A stretch of DNA of 64,000 bases from positions 1 through 64,000 of the forward strand of contig NZ_NIZW01000031.1 of the NCBI RefSeq assembly GCF_002727185.1. Direction: 5' to 3'. The notes beneath the pieces are model-generated. The model did no database searches, had not been told where the DNA came from, and was given only the letters and a program-made list of their open reading frames with translations. This document shows, piece after piece, positions 43,797 to 52,934 of the stretch; the first letter of the stretch is position 1; the number at the start of each line of letters is the position of its first letter. A program made the position numbers and the translations under genes. Origin of the DNA: Rhodopirellula bahusiensis. GTDB lineage: Bacteria > Planctomycetota > Planctomycetia > Pirellulales > Pirellulaceae.

Positions 43797-45191
43797 ATGA
43801 TTCGAGCGACGTCGATGGGATTCTTGATGGTGCAGGCCGTGTTGTTTTGTTGTCCGGCCGTTGCTGAAGAGTCGGAGAAACTCATTGCAAAGATTCAGTC
43901 CTTTGATGCGAAGGCGAGCCCGCTCACTGCCATTACGGGTTGCGAACATTCCGCGACTTGCTTGCTCGGCTATTACGACGGGAGCATCGAACGGTTGAAC
44001 CTGGAAACCGGAATGAGGACCGAAGTCTGCCGAGGCGTTGCACCGATCCGTCACATCGCCCTGTCAAACGATGAACAGCAGTGGTGTGCGGTTGTCAGTG
44101 GTCAAGACGAAGAAGTCCATTTGGTCTTTGGTCAGTTTGATGGCTCGAGCGCGTTGAATGTCATTCCGCTCGCCACCGGCTTGAGGTTGCGAGGATGCTA
44201 CGCCGAGTTCTCGCCTGACGGAAAGTTCATCGGCGTTTCTGTTCGCCGATTCAAAGATAATAGATCCGTGTTCTTCGTCGCTCACTGCGAAACCAATGAG
44301 ATCCTTTGGGAATCAAACACCAAAAGCACAGTGACCAGTACTAGTGGCTTTCAACAATCGTTTGGGTTGACTTGGATCGGTGACCACAAGGTGGTTTTTC
44401 TTTCAAACCAATCCAAGTCTGGTTCGGCCATCCGAATCATCGACGCGGCGACTCTGATCGACATGTCGCCTCTGGATCGCCGACGACATATCAATCTGAA
44501 GAGAAAGTGGGAGTCCATTCAGGTTCCTGGAGAGATCCTGCAGATTCGCGCGGCGGTTGACAAGAAATCGATCATCGTCCTCTCTGACCTTGATCCAAAG
44601 ACCACGCTTTTGAAGGTGGCTTCTTTCAAGTGTGCACTGTCCAACCCAGAAGGTCAGGCAAGTCCAGCAGCACAGGCTGAATTGCTGTCCCAAATGCCGC
44701 AGAGCCACTACCTGCGTGACCACGTTTATCTCATGAATGAAGAGGGCAGTTTTTTGGTCAACCTGACGCAACGCATCGCTGGCGGCGTTTCTGTTGCCTA
44801 CGAGCTCTATGTGGCCCAGCCATCAGGCGTGAAGTTGATTGAACGATCAAACGCACCCGCCATTCTACTCGCCGCTGAGAACTCGGTGAGATTGCAACAT
44901 GACCGAGACAGTGAGACTTCATTTTTGTTTGGAGACGCTAAAAACGATGAACGCCACAGTCTGCTCGCGATACGCCACTACCCGACAGAGACCCGTGACG
45001 ACGGGGTCTTCGATTTGAACTTCCGAGGCAGGCATCCAACAAGTGTGATGGCAGGCGACAAGCCCAGGTACCTGGTGATTGCCGCAGTGAATGTGGTGCT
45101 TCCGTTCATTCCTGATGTCCCGACCCGAAAACAGCAACCGCCGGTGTCGCCGATCGTGGTTGCCGAATTGGTTCCCGCGATCGGGTCATAG
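43797..45191 (+). CDS. secreted protein of unknown function, possible beta-propeller
   Basis: 464 aa from the ATG at 43797, with AGGTGGG eight bases upstream. A signal peptide (MIRATSMGFLMVQAVLFCCPAVAEE) is clear. The mature protein has several stretches reminiscent of WD40-like propeller blades (HSATCLLGYYDGSIERLNLETGMRTEVCRG, APIRHIALSNDEQQWCAVVSGQDEEVHLVFGQFDG, ECYAEFSPDGKF-type strands). The repeats are irregular, so the fold is an inference. Three or four cysteines near the N-terminus could form disulfides. It is convergent with the esterase gene, 38 bp away. I do not propose a function. Confidence 0.65.
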   Translation: MIRATSMGFLMVQAVLFCCPAVAEESEKLIAKIQSFDAKASPLTAITGCEHSATCLLGYYDGSIERLNLETGMRTEVCRGVAPIRHIALSNDEQQWCAVVSGQDEEVHLVFGQFDGSSALNVIPLATGLRLRGCYAEFSPDGKFIGVSVRRFKDNRSVFFVAHCETNEILWESNTKSTVTSTSGFQQSFGLTWIGDHKVVFLSNQSKSGSAIRIIDAATLIDMSPLDRRRHINLKRKWESIQVPGEILQIRAAVDKKSIIVLSDLDPKTTLLKVASFKCALSNPEGQASPAAQAELLSQMPQSHYLRDHVYLMNEEGSFLVNLTQRIAGGVSVAYELYVAQPSGVKLIERSNAPAILLAAENSVRLQHDRDSETSFLFGDAKNDERHSLLAIRHYPTETRDDGVFDLNFRGRHPTSVMAGDKPRYLVIAAVNVVLPFIPDVPTRKQQPPVSPIVVAELVPAIGS

Positions 45192-45229
45192 CCCGGATCA
45201 GGCGATACTTCATCAGCGATGCGTTGCGA

Positions 45230-46135
45230 TCAGTCCAACAGCTCGTTCAATTGCAGCCAACCTTTGAGTTGGTTGGGCCATTGGTCGACGGGGCGGTCGC
45301 CGCGGAACATGCCGAAGCCGTGGCCGCCAGTGGGGAAGAGATGCATTTCGGCTGGGACGCCGTGCTCGATGCAAGCCGAGTAGTAACGCAAGCTGTTTTC
45401 GACAGGAACAGCCTTGTCATCGCCTGCGTGCACCAAGAAAGTCGGGCATGTTGATGACGAGACTTGTTCGTCTCGCGACATTTGGTGCACCAATTCGTCA
45501 CTGGGCGATTCGCCCAACAGGTTCTTCTTCGAACCTCCGTGTGTGACCGCTTTATCCAACGAGATCACCGGGTAGATCAACGCGGCAAAGTTGACGCCGG
45601 TTTGCGGGTCCGTTGCGATGGTCGATGCCAAGTGACCACCTGCTGAGAAACCCATGATGCCGACTTGGTCCGTTTTCAATTTCCACTCGTCAGCATGATC
45701 TCGCATCAACTTCACCGCTTGGCGAGCATCGCCCATTGGGATCGGATGCTTGTGAGCACCACCGCCACATCGGTACTTCAAAACGCCAGCCGTCACGCCT
45801 TGTTCTGCGAACCATTCCGCCACCACGTGGCCTTCTTTGTCGATTGCCAGCCCGCCATAACCGCCGCCGGGGCAGATCACGATCGACGTTCCTGAATGCT
45901 TGGCCGGGTCAGCGTGATAGATCGTCAATGTCGGACGCAAGATGTCCGTGACCCAGGCATTTCGATCGCCTCGATCGTGCAAAACTTCGGTGTCATCCGC
46001 TTCGGTGGATCCGAGTTCCTCGTCGGTCCAAAGTGGTAGCATTTCGGGTTCCGCAGAATGAGCGGATGTGGAAAGTGGCATCCAGGTGGCAGTGAAAACG
46101 GCAAGCGTCAGAGCAAACTTCCAGGAGATGTTCAT
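45230..46135 (-). CDS. secreted alpha/beta hydrolase (esterase/lipase-like)
   Basis: 301 aa from the ATG at 46135, with signal peptide MNISWKFALTLAVFTATWMPLSTSAHSAE. The fold is of the acetyl-xylan-esterase/BD-FAE-like kind: ICPGGGYGGLAIDKEGHVVAEWFAEQG near the oxyanion hole, nucleophile in VGIMGFSAGGHLASTIA, Asp in VHAGDDKAVPVENS, and His in FPTGGHGFGMF. Members remove acyl groups from plant or algal polysaccharides. The substrate here is not shown. It is transcribed toward the unknown secreted-protein gene and is followed upstream by a MITE-like region. Confidence 0.88.
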   Translation of the reverse strand: MNISWKFALTLAVFTATWMPLSTSAHSAEPEMLPLWTDEELGSTEADDTEVLHDRGDRNAWVTDILRPTLTIYHADPAKHSGTSIVICPGGGYGGLAIDKEGHVVAEWFAEQGVTAGVLKYRCGGGAHKHPIPMGDARQAVKLMRDHADEWKLKTDQVGIMGFSAGGHLASTIATDPQTGVNFAALIYPVISLDKAVTHGGSKKNLLGESPSDELVHQMSRDEQVSSSTCPTFLVHAGDDKAVPVENSLRYYSACIEHGVPAEMHLFPTGGHGFGMFRGDRPVDQWPNQLKGWLQLNELLD

Positions 46136-46438
46136 GGGCAGGGCATTCGCGAACAGGGTGGGATGATTCGTTGAGAGAAACGAAATCATAACTCGTCACG
46201 CCGCGAAAAGTGTGAGTGGGTCGTCGTGCCCCGTGGCAAATCGCTTTTTCAAACCACCGCCAGTTAGCCGATGGTCCTTGAGCCTGGTCGCGTCGTAGAA
46301 ACCGATGCGAACGCACTGCGGCTGGATTTCCTAAATCTACGAATGATTGGCCCTGAAGTGTTCTACTCCAGCCATCATAGGTTGTGCAGTTTTTAGAGCT
46401 GTGTTTGTGTCGTCTTGCGAAACTCGCTCGACGAAGGA

Positions 46439-46608
46439 GGTCGTGCAGTTTTGAAGTTGTTGTATTGCCACGCGTTTATCATCATCCTCCCCTTGGGAGG
46501 GTCGAGCGAAGCGAGGGGAGGGCTCAGCATTGAATCCAGCGCGTAACCCTCCCCGGCCCGAAGCGGGCCGACCCTCCCAAAGGGAGGGTGAAGTAAGACT
46601 GCACGACC
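46439..46608. mobile_element. MITE-like element, family B, copy 2
   Basis: 170 bp with inverted ends (GGTCGTGCAGTTTTG against GGTCGTGCAGTCTT) and the same hairpin interior as copy 1 at 12585-12746. It carries a 5-bp expansion (GCGAAGCGAG for GCGAG). An extra left-end-like GTTGTGCAGTTTTT occurs at 46381, so an older partial copy may lie beside it. Nothing else is recognised in 46136-46631. Confidence 0.75.
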
Positions 46609-46631
46609 AAATCAGTTGCAAGGATGCTACG

Positions 46632-47645
46632 TCAGTGTGTGGGCAATTCGTTGCTGCCCGCTTGGCTGACCCGGGGCGGGTTCAATTGCGATTCGTCCCA
46701 CATCGGTTGTGGTTCGGGAACGGGGACCGACATGTCTGGCTGAGAGATGGTCGGAACGGATTGATGCTGAACCGGTTGGCTTCGGAAAGTCTGGTGGTAA
46801 TCAGCCAGGTGCTGATCGAGGTTTCGTGAAAGCATGCGACCATTGGCGTGGCCGGCGATCACACAACCGTAATACAACGCCGCTCCACCATCGGGAATGA
46901 ACCAGCTCGCAGTTCCCGCAACGTACGTTCCGTAGGCTGGGTACAGAATACGATTGGCCTCGATGATTCCCGCACGATCATGGCGATCATAGAGGTGAGC
47001 CATCACGTCTCGCGAAGCGATTGTTTCGTGCCAAGTAGGAAAGAACGTGTACGCCAACGCGTAGGTCCCTTGGTATCGGCGACGTGTGAAGTCTTTTGCA
47101 TGTGCCAGTTCATGCAAGGCAATCGAGGGAACATCGCTGTACAGATGGACGGTCTGCGTGAATGGGTTGAAGTGGTCTCCGCCGAAGAAGCGACCTGGCA
47201 AAATCGTTTCGCCACCGACGGACAAAAGTCCCAGGGTATAGCGATATGGCCAAGCAACAGTTTTGTTCTGCCGCAATCGGTGAAAGTCCTTCAGCGGTGC
47301 ATACTGGTTCACTCGCACCTTCACGTGAGGCAGATTGTTTTCGTCCAAGTATTCAGCGACTGTCTCGACGGTCGGGCTGGTGACATGGTGATTGTCGACC
47401 CGGTGATCCCACAACAAAATTTTGTCGGGGATGCCCCAAATCCATCCCGCGGTGTCGAGCACCTTGTGGGGTTCGCCGAATTCGACCTGACTGGATGAGT
47501 CGTTGAGCAACTCGGGCGCGATGTACTGCGGGCGAGCAGGAATGTGTGCAGGGGTCAGCACGTGGCAACCGGTGGAACTGAGCAGTCCCAACGTGGTCAC
47601 CACGAGAGCCAAGAGTTGGCAACGAATCGCTGCGTGCACCTTCAT
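46632..47645 (-). CDS. lipoprotein with HELAH metalloprotease-like motif
   Basis: A 337-aa lipoprotein: the signal LLALVVTTLGLLSSTGC gives a lipobox with Cys27. A zinc-protease-like HELAH is at residues 178-182 (DVPSIALHELAHAKDF), followed 25 residues later by a Glu in FFPTWHETIASRD. That spacing fits a gluzincin-like metal site (HExxH plus Glu). The upstream segment GGDHFNPFTQTVHLYSDV is also found in secreted proteases, by pattern. The C-terminal tail is Gln/Pro-rich and unstructured. I do not know the family. It could equally be a non-catalytic relative. Confidence 0.65.
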   Translation of the reverse strand: MKVHAAIRCQLLALVVTTLGLLSSTGCHVLTPAHIPARPQYIAPELLNDSSSQVEFGEPHKVLDTAGWIWGIPDKILLWDHRVDNHHVTSPTVETVAEYLDENNLPHVKVRVNQYAPLKDFHRLRQNKTVAWPYRYTLGLLSVGGETILPGRFFGGDHFNPFTQTVHLYSDVPSIALHELAHAKDFTRRRYQGTYALAYTFFPTWHETIASRDVMAHLYDRHDRAGIIEANRILYPAYGTYVAGTASWFIPDGGAALYYGCVIAGHANGRMLSRNLDQHLADYHQTFRSQPVQHQSVPTISQPDMSVPVPEPQPMWDESQLNPPRVSQAGSNELPTH

Positions 47646-47817
47646 TCCGCCAATCCCTTCACCGAATTCTGATGTCGACTGAGACTCGCGAATTGATTTT
47701 CGCGAGCGAGCCTATCCATGAACAGAAGCGAACCAGCAGGTGGCTCGGCTCCGCAGGATTTCTATCGGAAGGGGACCGGGTCCAGGACAAATCGAACTGG
47801 ACCGGTCATGCGAAATT

Positions 47818-47837
47818 TACTGCCTTTGCCGGCAGTA
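47818..47837 (-). terminator. possible terminator after the SulP gene
   Basis: A 7-bp stem (TACTGCC / GGCAGTA) with a 6-base loop, 18 bp downstream of the SulP stop on the minus strand, followed by AAATTTCG. The T-tract is weak. Confidence 0.4.
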
Positions 47838-47854
47838 GTTTCACATCAGCCGTT

Positions 47855-49675
47855 TCACGCCAGGCGGTCAGATGCCACGTGGTAGTGCGGGTCTTCGGAA
47901 ACGTTCACTTCAACCAAGTCACCAGCCTGATTCAACAATGAGCGACACTCTTCGCTGAGGTGAGTCAGGTGCAAACGTTTGCCCGCGGCTTGGTACTTTT
48001 CCGCCAGTCCGTTGATGGCTTCCAAACCCGATTGGTCATAGACGCGGGTGTAGTAGAAGTCGATCACCACGTCATCGGGATCTTCCGAGACATTGAACAT
48101 GTCTTTGAACGAAGAAACCGAAGCGAAGAACAATGGGCCATGCAGCTGATAGATCTTGCTGCCGAACTCGTTGATTTTGACGTCGGCACCAATGTGCGTG
48201 GCGTGTTGCCAAGCGAAGACCAAGGCCGACACGATCACACCCAAGATCACAGCCGATGCCAAGTCGTGCATCAACACGGTGTATCCCGCCACCAAGATCA
48301 TCACAAACATGTCACTGCGTGGCATGCGGCGAAGCATCTTGATTGACGCCCATTCGAACGTCCCGATCACCACCATGAACATGACGCCGACCAAAGCCGC
48401 CATCGGAATTTGTTCAATCCAAGGTGCCAAGAACAACACGAACAACAACAAGCAGATTGCGGCTGTGATTCCCGAGAGTCGACCACGACCGCCCGAGTTC
48501 ACGTTGATCAGCGACTGACCAATCATTGCACAGCCGCCCATGCCCCCGAACAAACCACACACCAAGTTGGCGGTGCCTTGCCCGATGCATTCGCGATTGC
48601 CTTGTCCGCGAGTTTCAGTGATTTCGTCGATCAGCGACAACGTCATCAGGGACTCAATCAGTCCAACGCCGCAAAGCACAATCGCGAAAGGGAAGATGAT
48701 TTTCAGTGTCGCCCAATTGAACGGAACCATTTCGAATTCCATCCAGAAAGGCATTGGCAATCCGCCGCTGATGCCTGATTCGGATTCGGCCGTTTCTTCT
48801 GCACCGGGATCAGCCGGTGGCATTTCGATGTCTGGCGTGTCGGTTGCCGATGCGAAGGAATCTTTGATCGTTGGTCCGTCTTGAGCAACCACGGCACTGA
48901 TCAACGTCGTTGATCCATCGGCCGAGTTGACCGGGTTGAATTGTGCCGCGTGCAAGGCAGCTTCAGCTTCTTCGGCTGCCATCGCTTCATTGGCGGCTTT
49001 GGTTTCAGCGGCGATGGTGTTGGTTCGCAGCATGTCGCCGACCGTGGCCAACAAGTTTTCGCCGGTGTCAGTCCGTTGCGATTCATTCACCGCAACGGCG
49101 ATCAACGTGATACTCAGAATCGCAGCGAGCGAAGCAGGAATCGCCGTCGTGACCTTTGGCAACAACCAGATGATCGCCATCGTCAAACCGACCAAAGCCA
49201 GCATTGCGAAAAGAGGCAATCCATTCAGGTAAACCAAGGTTCCTGATTCAGAAAGTGTTTTGAAACTGCCTAACTGAGCCATCCCAATGACGATCGCCAA
49301 TCCGTTGACAAATCCCAGCATCACCGGGTGAGGCACCATGCGGATGAGCTTTCCCAGTCGCAGCAAGCCGATGACGATTTGCAACACGCCGCACAGGATC
49401 ACGGTCGGGAACAAGTACTCGACACCGTGATCGGCGACCAACGCCACGACCACAACTGCCATGGCTCCCGTCGCACCGGAGATCATCCCAGGTCGGCCGC
49501 CGACAACGGCCGTGATCAATCCCAGGAAGAAAGCCGAATACAAACCGATCAGAGGTGACACGCCAGCGACGAAGGCGAAGGCGATCGCTTCTGGTACGAG
49601 GGCCAACGCAACGGTGAGTCCAGAGAGAAGGTCGTTCTTAAACGAACTGGTTTGTTGACGAAAGAAGTTCAGCAT
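47855..49675 (-). CDS. SulP family anion transporter with STAS domain
   Basis: A 606-aa membrane carrier of the SulP family (sulfate, bicarbonate or related anions). About ten to twelve membrane helices begin with [38 protein letters not shown], the family signature. A large insert (about residues 200-300) rich in Ala, Glu and Asp interrupts the membrane part, much longer than a normal loop. The C-terminal STAS domain (about 500-595) has [22 protein letters not shown] with the conserved Asp-x-Ser-Gly. The ion cannot be told from sequence. No carbonic anhydrase or sulfate genes are adjacent. Confidence 0.9.
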   Translation of the reverse strand: MLNFFRQQTSSFKNDLLSGLTVALALVPEAIAFAFVAGVSPLIGLYSAFFLGLITAVVGGRPGMISGATGAMAVVVVALVADHGVEYLFPTVILCGVLQIVIGLLRLGKLIRMVPHPVMLGFVNGLAIVIGMAQLGSFKTLSESGTLVYLNGLPLFAMLALVGLTMAIIWLLPKVTTAIPASLAAILSITLIAVAVNESQRTDTGENLLATVGDMLRTNTIAAETKAANEAMAAEEAEAALHAAQFNPVNSADGSTTLISAVVAQDGPTIKDSFASATDTPDIEMPPADPGAEETAESESGISGGLPMPFWMEFEMVPFNWATLKIIFPFAIVLCGVGLIESLMTLSLIDEITETRGQGNRECIGQGTANLVCGLFGGMGGCAMIGQSLINVNSGGRGRLSGITAAICLLLFVLFLAPWIEQIPMAALVGVMFMVVIGTFEWASIKMLRRMPRSDMFVMILVAGYTVLMHDLASAVILGVIVSALVFAWQHATHIGADVKINEFGSKIYQLHGPLFFASVSSFKDMFNVSEDPDDVVIDFYYTRVYDQSGLEAINGLAEKYQAAGKRLHLTHLSEECRSLLNQAGDLVEVNVSEDPHYHVASDRLA

Positions 49676-50102
49676 TTTGGTTTCCGAAGCCGCGACTCAT
49701 CGATTCAGTCGCTGGCTCTGCTAGGTCATTAGGGATGGAGCTTCCTCAAACCTAGGCCACCGTGAGACAAAAGCACGTCCGAATGAATATTCGGGGCATC
49801 AGCAAAACCCGATCGACTTACCGGTTAAGGTGTCGCGGGCGGGTGATAAAACCCAAGAAGCGACGCAGGTCAGTCCATTCATTCCTGCGTGAAAGCCGGA
49901 CTATAATCCTGTCCTACCTTGGGTCAACGCGAATTCACTTGGCCCAGCCTGCCTTCCATCGGTGCCGTAATTCCCCGACATCGACCCGCCAGAAGTTCGA
50001 ACGCAAACTAACGCGCTCCACACTTACTTTATGTTCATCCGAGGTGACTGATCGCCCCGGTACCCGCCCCATCTGACCCACCTAAATCCACAGAGTTCGA
50101 TC
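49676..50102. other. 427-bp divergent intergenic region
   Basis: This lies between the SulP (minus) and DUF1080 (plus) starts. Apart from the promoter candidate at 49878-49907, nothing is recognised. Confidence 0.45.
49878..49907 (+). promoter_or_regulatory. candidate sigma-70 promoter for the DUF1080 gene
   Basis: TATAAT at 49902-49907 with TTCATT 18 bp upstream (a weak -35). It faces the DUF1080 gene with a leader of about 190 bases. Confidence 0.35.
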
Positions 50103-50921
50103 ATGCGGCTCATTTCAGATTTTTTCGCTGCTTTCCTGTTTCTTCAGCGAATCCCCACACCAACCGCTGTGGTGACACTGACCTTTGCCGGTTGTTGCCT
50201 GCTAAGCGATCCATCCACTTCGGTCGTTCGAGCGGATGAATCAGTGGAAAAAGCAGCCAATGTCAAATCGGACAATGTCTCGGTTCAGATCTTTGACACC
50301 AGCGCGCCGGGATGGCGGCAATTGGATGGCAGTGACTTTGTACGAGTCAACGGCGACGATCAAACATTGACCTGGGAAGGCACCGAGGCTCTCGGCAGCG
50401 GCCAACCCATCGGCGTCACTCGGACTAAATTCGAAGTCAAGAACTTTGAATTGGTCATTCAGTGGAAGCATCTCAAAGCGGCTGGCAACTCCGGTGTGTT
50501 CGCGTGGGTGCCGATGTCAGCTTTGAAAGACCTTCCGCCGAACAGGTTGCCCAACACAGGAATCGAAGTCCAAATGTTGGACCTCGACTATGGCCGGAAG
50601 TACACCGAATCGACGGGAAAACCACCGACGTGGTTCACCAGCCACGGTGACATCTTTGCGGTCGGCAAATCGTCGATGCAGCCGTTTCCGCCGCTCTCGC
50701 CCGATGGGCACCGCAGTTTCCCATCGGCCGAAACCACTCATCCGCACGGCGAGTGGAACCAGTACTACGTCCGCGGGATCAACGGCGAGATCCGTTTGTG
50801 GGTCAACGGGGTGGAGGTTTCCGGCGGTCGCAGTTGCTCGCCCGACGAAGGCTTCCTGTGCTTGGAATCGGAAGGCAGCCCCATTCGATTCCGTGAAATT
50901 TGGCTGCGTGAGCTTCCCTGA
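50103..50921 (+). CDS. secreted DUF1080 (3-keto-glycoside hydrolase-like) protein
   Basis: A 272-aa exported protein of the DUF1080/3-keto-disaccharide hydrolase family, a jellyroll fold. Some members cleave 3-keto-glycosides formed by Gfo/Idh-type dehydrogenases. A signal segment is at about 20-45 (AVVTLTFAGCCLLSDPSTSVVRADE). The domain shows TRTKFEVKNFELVIQWKHLKAAGNSGVFAWVP, NTGIEVQMLDLDYG, PHGEWNQYYVRGINGEIRLWVNGVEVSGG and the ending EGFLCLESEGSPIRFREIWLREL, all characteristic. It could act together with the exported oxidoreductase at 39305, but the two genes are 10 kb apart, so this is inference. Confidence 0.9.
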   Translation: MRLISDFFAAFLFLQRIPTPTAVVTLTFAGCCLLSDPSTSVVRADESVEKAANVKSDNVSVQIFDTSAPGWRQLDGSDFVRVNGDDQTLTWEGTEALGSGQPIGVTRTKFEVKNFELVIQWKHLKAAGNSGVFAWVPMSALKDLPPNRLPNTGIEVQMLDLDYGRKYTESTGKPPTWFTSHGDIFAVGKSSMQPFPPLSPDGHRSFPSAETTHPHGEWNQYYVRGINGEIRLWVNGVEVSGGRSCSPDEGFLCLESEGSPIRFREIWLRELP

Positions 50922-50932
50922 GCTCCGGTTTA

Positions 50933-51051
50933 GGAACCATTCGGAAACAACTTCGGGATCTAAAAGGTAGCGGAAGGGCGCGAGCCCTCTGGTGACACAC
51001 CGGGCGGCTCGCGCCGCTCCGCTATAACCGAACTTAATTCCGAACGGTTCC
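50933..51051. repeat. nested palindromic element
   Basis: Outer inverted repeats GGAACCATTCGGAA / TTCCGAACGGTTCC (13 of 14) enclose a second palindrome (50967-51024) beginning GTAGCGGAAGGGCGCGAGCC. The inner left arm (50968-50994) recurs in the larC 3' end. It lies between the DUF1080 and rplU genes, starting 11 bp after the DUF1080 stop. Confidence 0.75.
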
Positions 51052-51240
51052 TCAACACCAACAATTGTGAGACCGGGCGATATTTCGCTCAACCGAGCTA
51101 TTTCCAAGCGTCGATCAACAGGATTCGCTCGCTTTGAAAAATCAGCCCTGGTCAAAACGATGGTTGGTCGCTATCCTTCGCGATTCGAAAATCCGACCTC
51201 CAGGTCAATTCCCACTTCACCCCGAACATTTTTTCCCGCC

Positions 51241-51555
51241 ATGTATGCCATTTTTGTCGACGGTGGACGCCAATACCGAGTCGAGCCAGGAATGGAACTC
51301 GACGTCGATTACCGCGACATCGCAGCAGGAGAAAACCTGAAATTTGAAACCGTGTTGGCCGTTGGTGCCGATGACGGGCTAAAATTGGGTGCTCCGACTC
51401 TGGACGGTGTTTCGATCAGTGCATCGGTGTTGGGCATGTCCCAAGACAAGAAGATCTACATTCAAAAGTTCCGTCGTCGTAAGCACAGCAAGAAACGCAC
51501 GGGACACCGCCAAAAAAACACCCGCATCCGAATCGAAGAAATCGCGGGCGTATGA
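51241..51555 (+). CDS. rplU: 50S ribosomal protein L21
   Basis: A 104-aa ribosomal protein that binds 23S rRNA. I use the ATG at 51241 (MYAIFVDGGRQYRVEPGMELDVDYRD), the usual N-terminus; an open frame upstream lacks family character. The C-terminal basic region (KKIYIQKFRRRKHSKKRTGHRQKNTRIRIEEIAG) is the L21 signature. In most bacteria rpmA (L27) follows at once. Here a Ser/Thr kinase gene starts 23 bases after the stop and no rpmA is seen in the window. Confidence 0.97.
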   Translation: MYAIFVDGGRQYRVEPGMELDVDYRDIAAGENLKFETVLAVGADDGLKLGAPTLDGVSISASVLGMSQDKKIYIQKFRRRKHSKKRTGHRQKNTRIRIEEIAGV

Positions 51556-51578
51556 CGCTTTCCTGATCGGCTGAATCG

Positions 51579-52676
51579 ATGCCCCACCTTCGCCTGAATG
51601 ATTTTGAACTGGGCGCGGTTCTTGGTGTGGGCACGGTCGGCACGGTTTACGACGGGAAAATTCGTGACGACATCGAAGTCCACCCCGCCGCGGAAGCCAT
51701 CCGCGGTCAGGACTTGGCCGTCAAAAAGCTGCACCCGGCCGTCTCACAAGACGACCTGATTCAGGCCCGCTTTCGCCGCGAAATGGTGATTTTGGAGCGA
51801 TTGCAGCATCCCAACATCATTGGCTATTTCGGCGGCGGTTCCGAAGACGGTCAATTGTTCTACGTGATGGAACGTGTCGACGGCGGGACGATCAAGGATC
51901 TGCTGGAAACCAACGGAGCGTTGGCTTGGCCGGTCGTTGTCGACGTTGCTCGGCAAGTTTGCTCCGCTCTGCAATGTGCTCACAACCACGGCGTCATCCA
52001 TCGCGATCTGAAACCTGGGAACCTGTTTCTCACACGCGATGCGCACGTGAAGTTGGGCGATTTTGGCATCGCTCGCGATCAACACTCATCGGATCTGACA
52101 TCACAAGGTTTGACCGTCGGAACTCACGCCTACATGGCACCGGAGCAAATCACCGGTGATGAAACCATCAGCGGGAAAGCAGATTTGTATGCCCTGGGCT
52201 GCGTTCTGTTTGAAATGCTGGCCAATCGGAAAGTATTCGCGGGCGAGAACTTCGCACAATTGTTCGAGCAGCATTTGCGAACAAAGGCACCTGATATCGC
52301 TTCGATCGTTTCAGATGTGCCCCCGGAACTGAACCAAGTGATCGCGGAATGCTTGGAAAAGTCGCCCGACGATCGCCCATTCAACGCTCGATCGGTTCAA
52401 GGTGTGATGATCGAAATCGGCGAGAAATACGACCTCTCAGCATCCTCCACGCCGGCGACCCATGGCGACTCAGATCATTCCCAGGCTGAGAATCGTCACG
52501 CCGACGTCAGCGCTGACAGCGTGACTGAAAAAGGGCGTCGGTTGTTGGAAGAACAGATTCACTACCGTTTGGGCGGCACTTCTCGCGAAACCGTGGGCTT
52601 GGGAAAAGTCAGCGTCATCGTGATTGCGATCATCGTTCTGATCGCATTGGCTGTTTCGCTGTCGGGTGGTTCGTAG
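51579..52676 (+). CDS. membrane-anchored Ser/Thr protein kinase
   Basis: A 365-aa Hanks-type kinase. The glycine loop is LGVGTVGTVY (15-24), the ATP-binding lysine is Lys49 (DLAVKKLHP), the catalytic loop HRDLKPGN is at 141-148, and DFG is at 161-163, followed by GTHAYMAPEQI. The catalytic domain ends near residue 285 (FNARSVQGVMIEIG). A Ser/Asp/His-rich linker leads to a C-terminal membrane helix (about 343-361) with only a few residues outside, so no outside sensor domain is present. It follows rplU at 23 bases and may be co-transcribed. Its targets are unknown. Confidence 0.92.
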   Translation: MPHLRLNDFELGAVLGVGTVGTVYDGKIRDDIEVHPAAEAIRGQDLAVKKLHPAVSQDDLIQARFRREMVILERLQHPNIIGYFGGGSEDGQLFYVMERVDGGTIKDLLETNGALAWPVVVDVARQVCSALQCAHNHGVIHRDLKPGNLFLTRDAHVKLGDFGIARDQHSSDLTSQGLTVGTHAYMAPEQITGDETISGKADLYALGCVLFEMLANRKVFAGENFAQLFEQHLRTKAPDIASIVSDVPPELNQVIAECLEKSPDDRPFNARSVQGVMIEIGEKYDLSASSTPATHGDSDHSQAENRHADVSADSVTEKGRRLLEEQIHYRLGGTSRETVGLGKVSVIVIAIIVLIALAVSLSGGS

Positions 52677-52934
52677 AAATTAATTCGAGCGACTTTCAGG
52701 CTCCGAATGGACTGCGTCGCCAGCGGCAGTGTCGGAAGAACGATTCGCGTTTTATTCCGGTCGAAATTGCTTGAAAAACGGCAATTCTGCACGAACGATC
52801 ACACCCAATTCGCCGGGGCGTGAAGTATTCTGCCACGACTGGTATCTTGAATGCAGGCAGCACGAAGTCTCGAAGGTTGTCGGCGATTGTCTGCCAACAA
52901 CGCGTCTGCTTGCCTCCCTCTTAGGACATTACCG

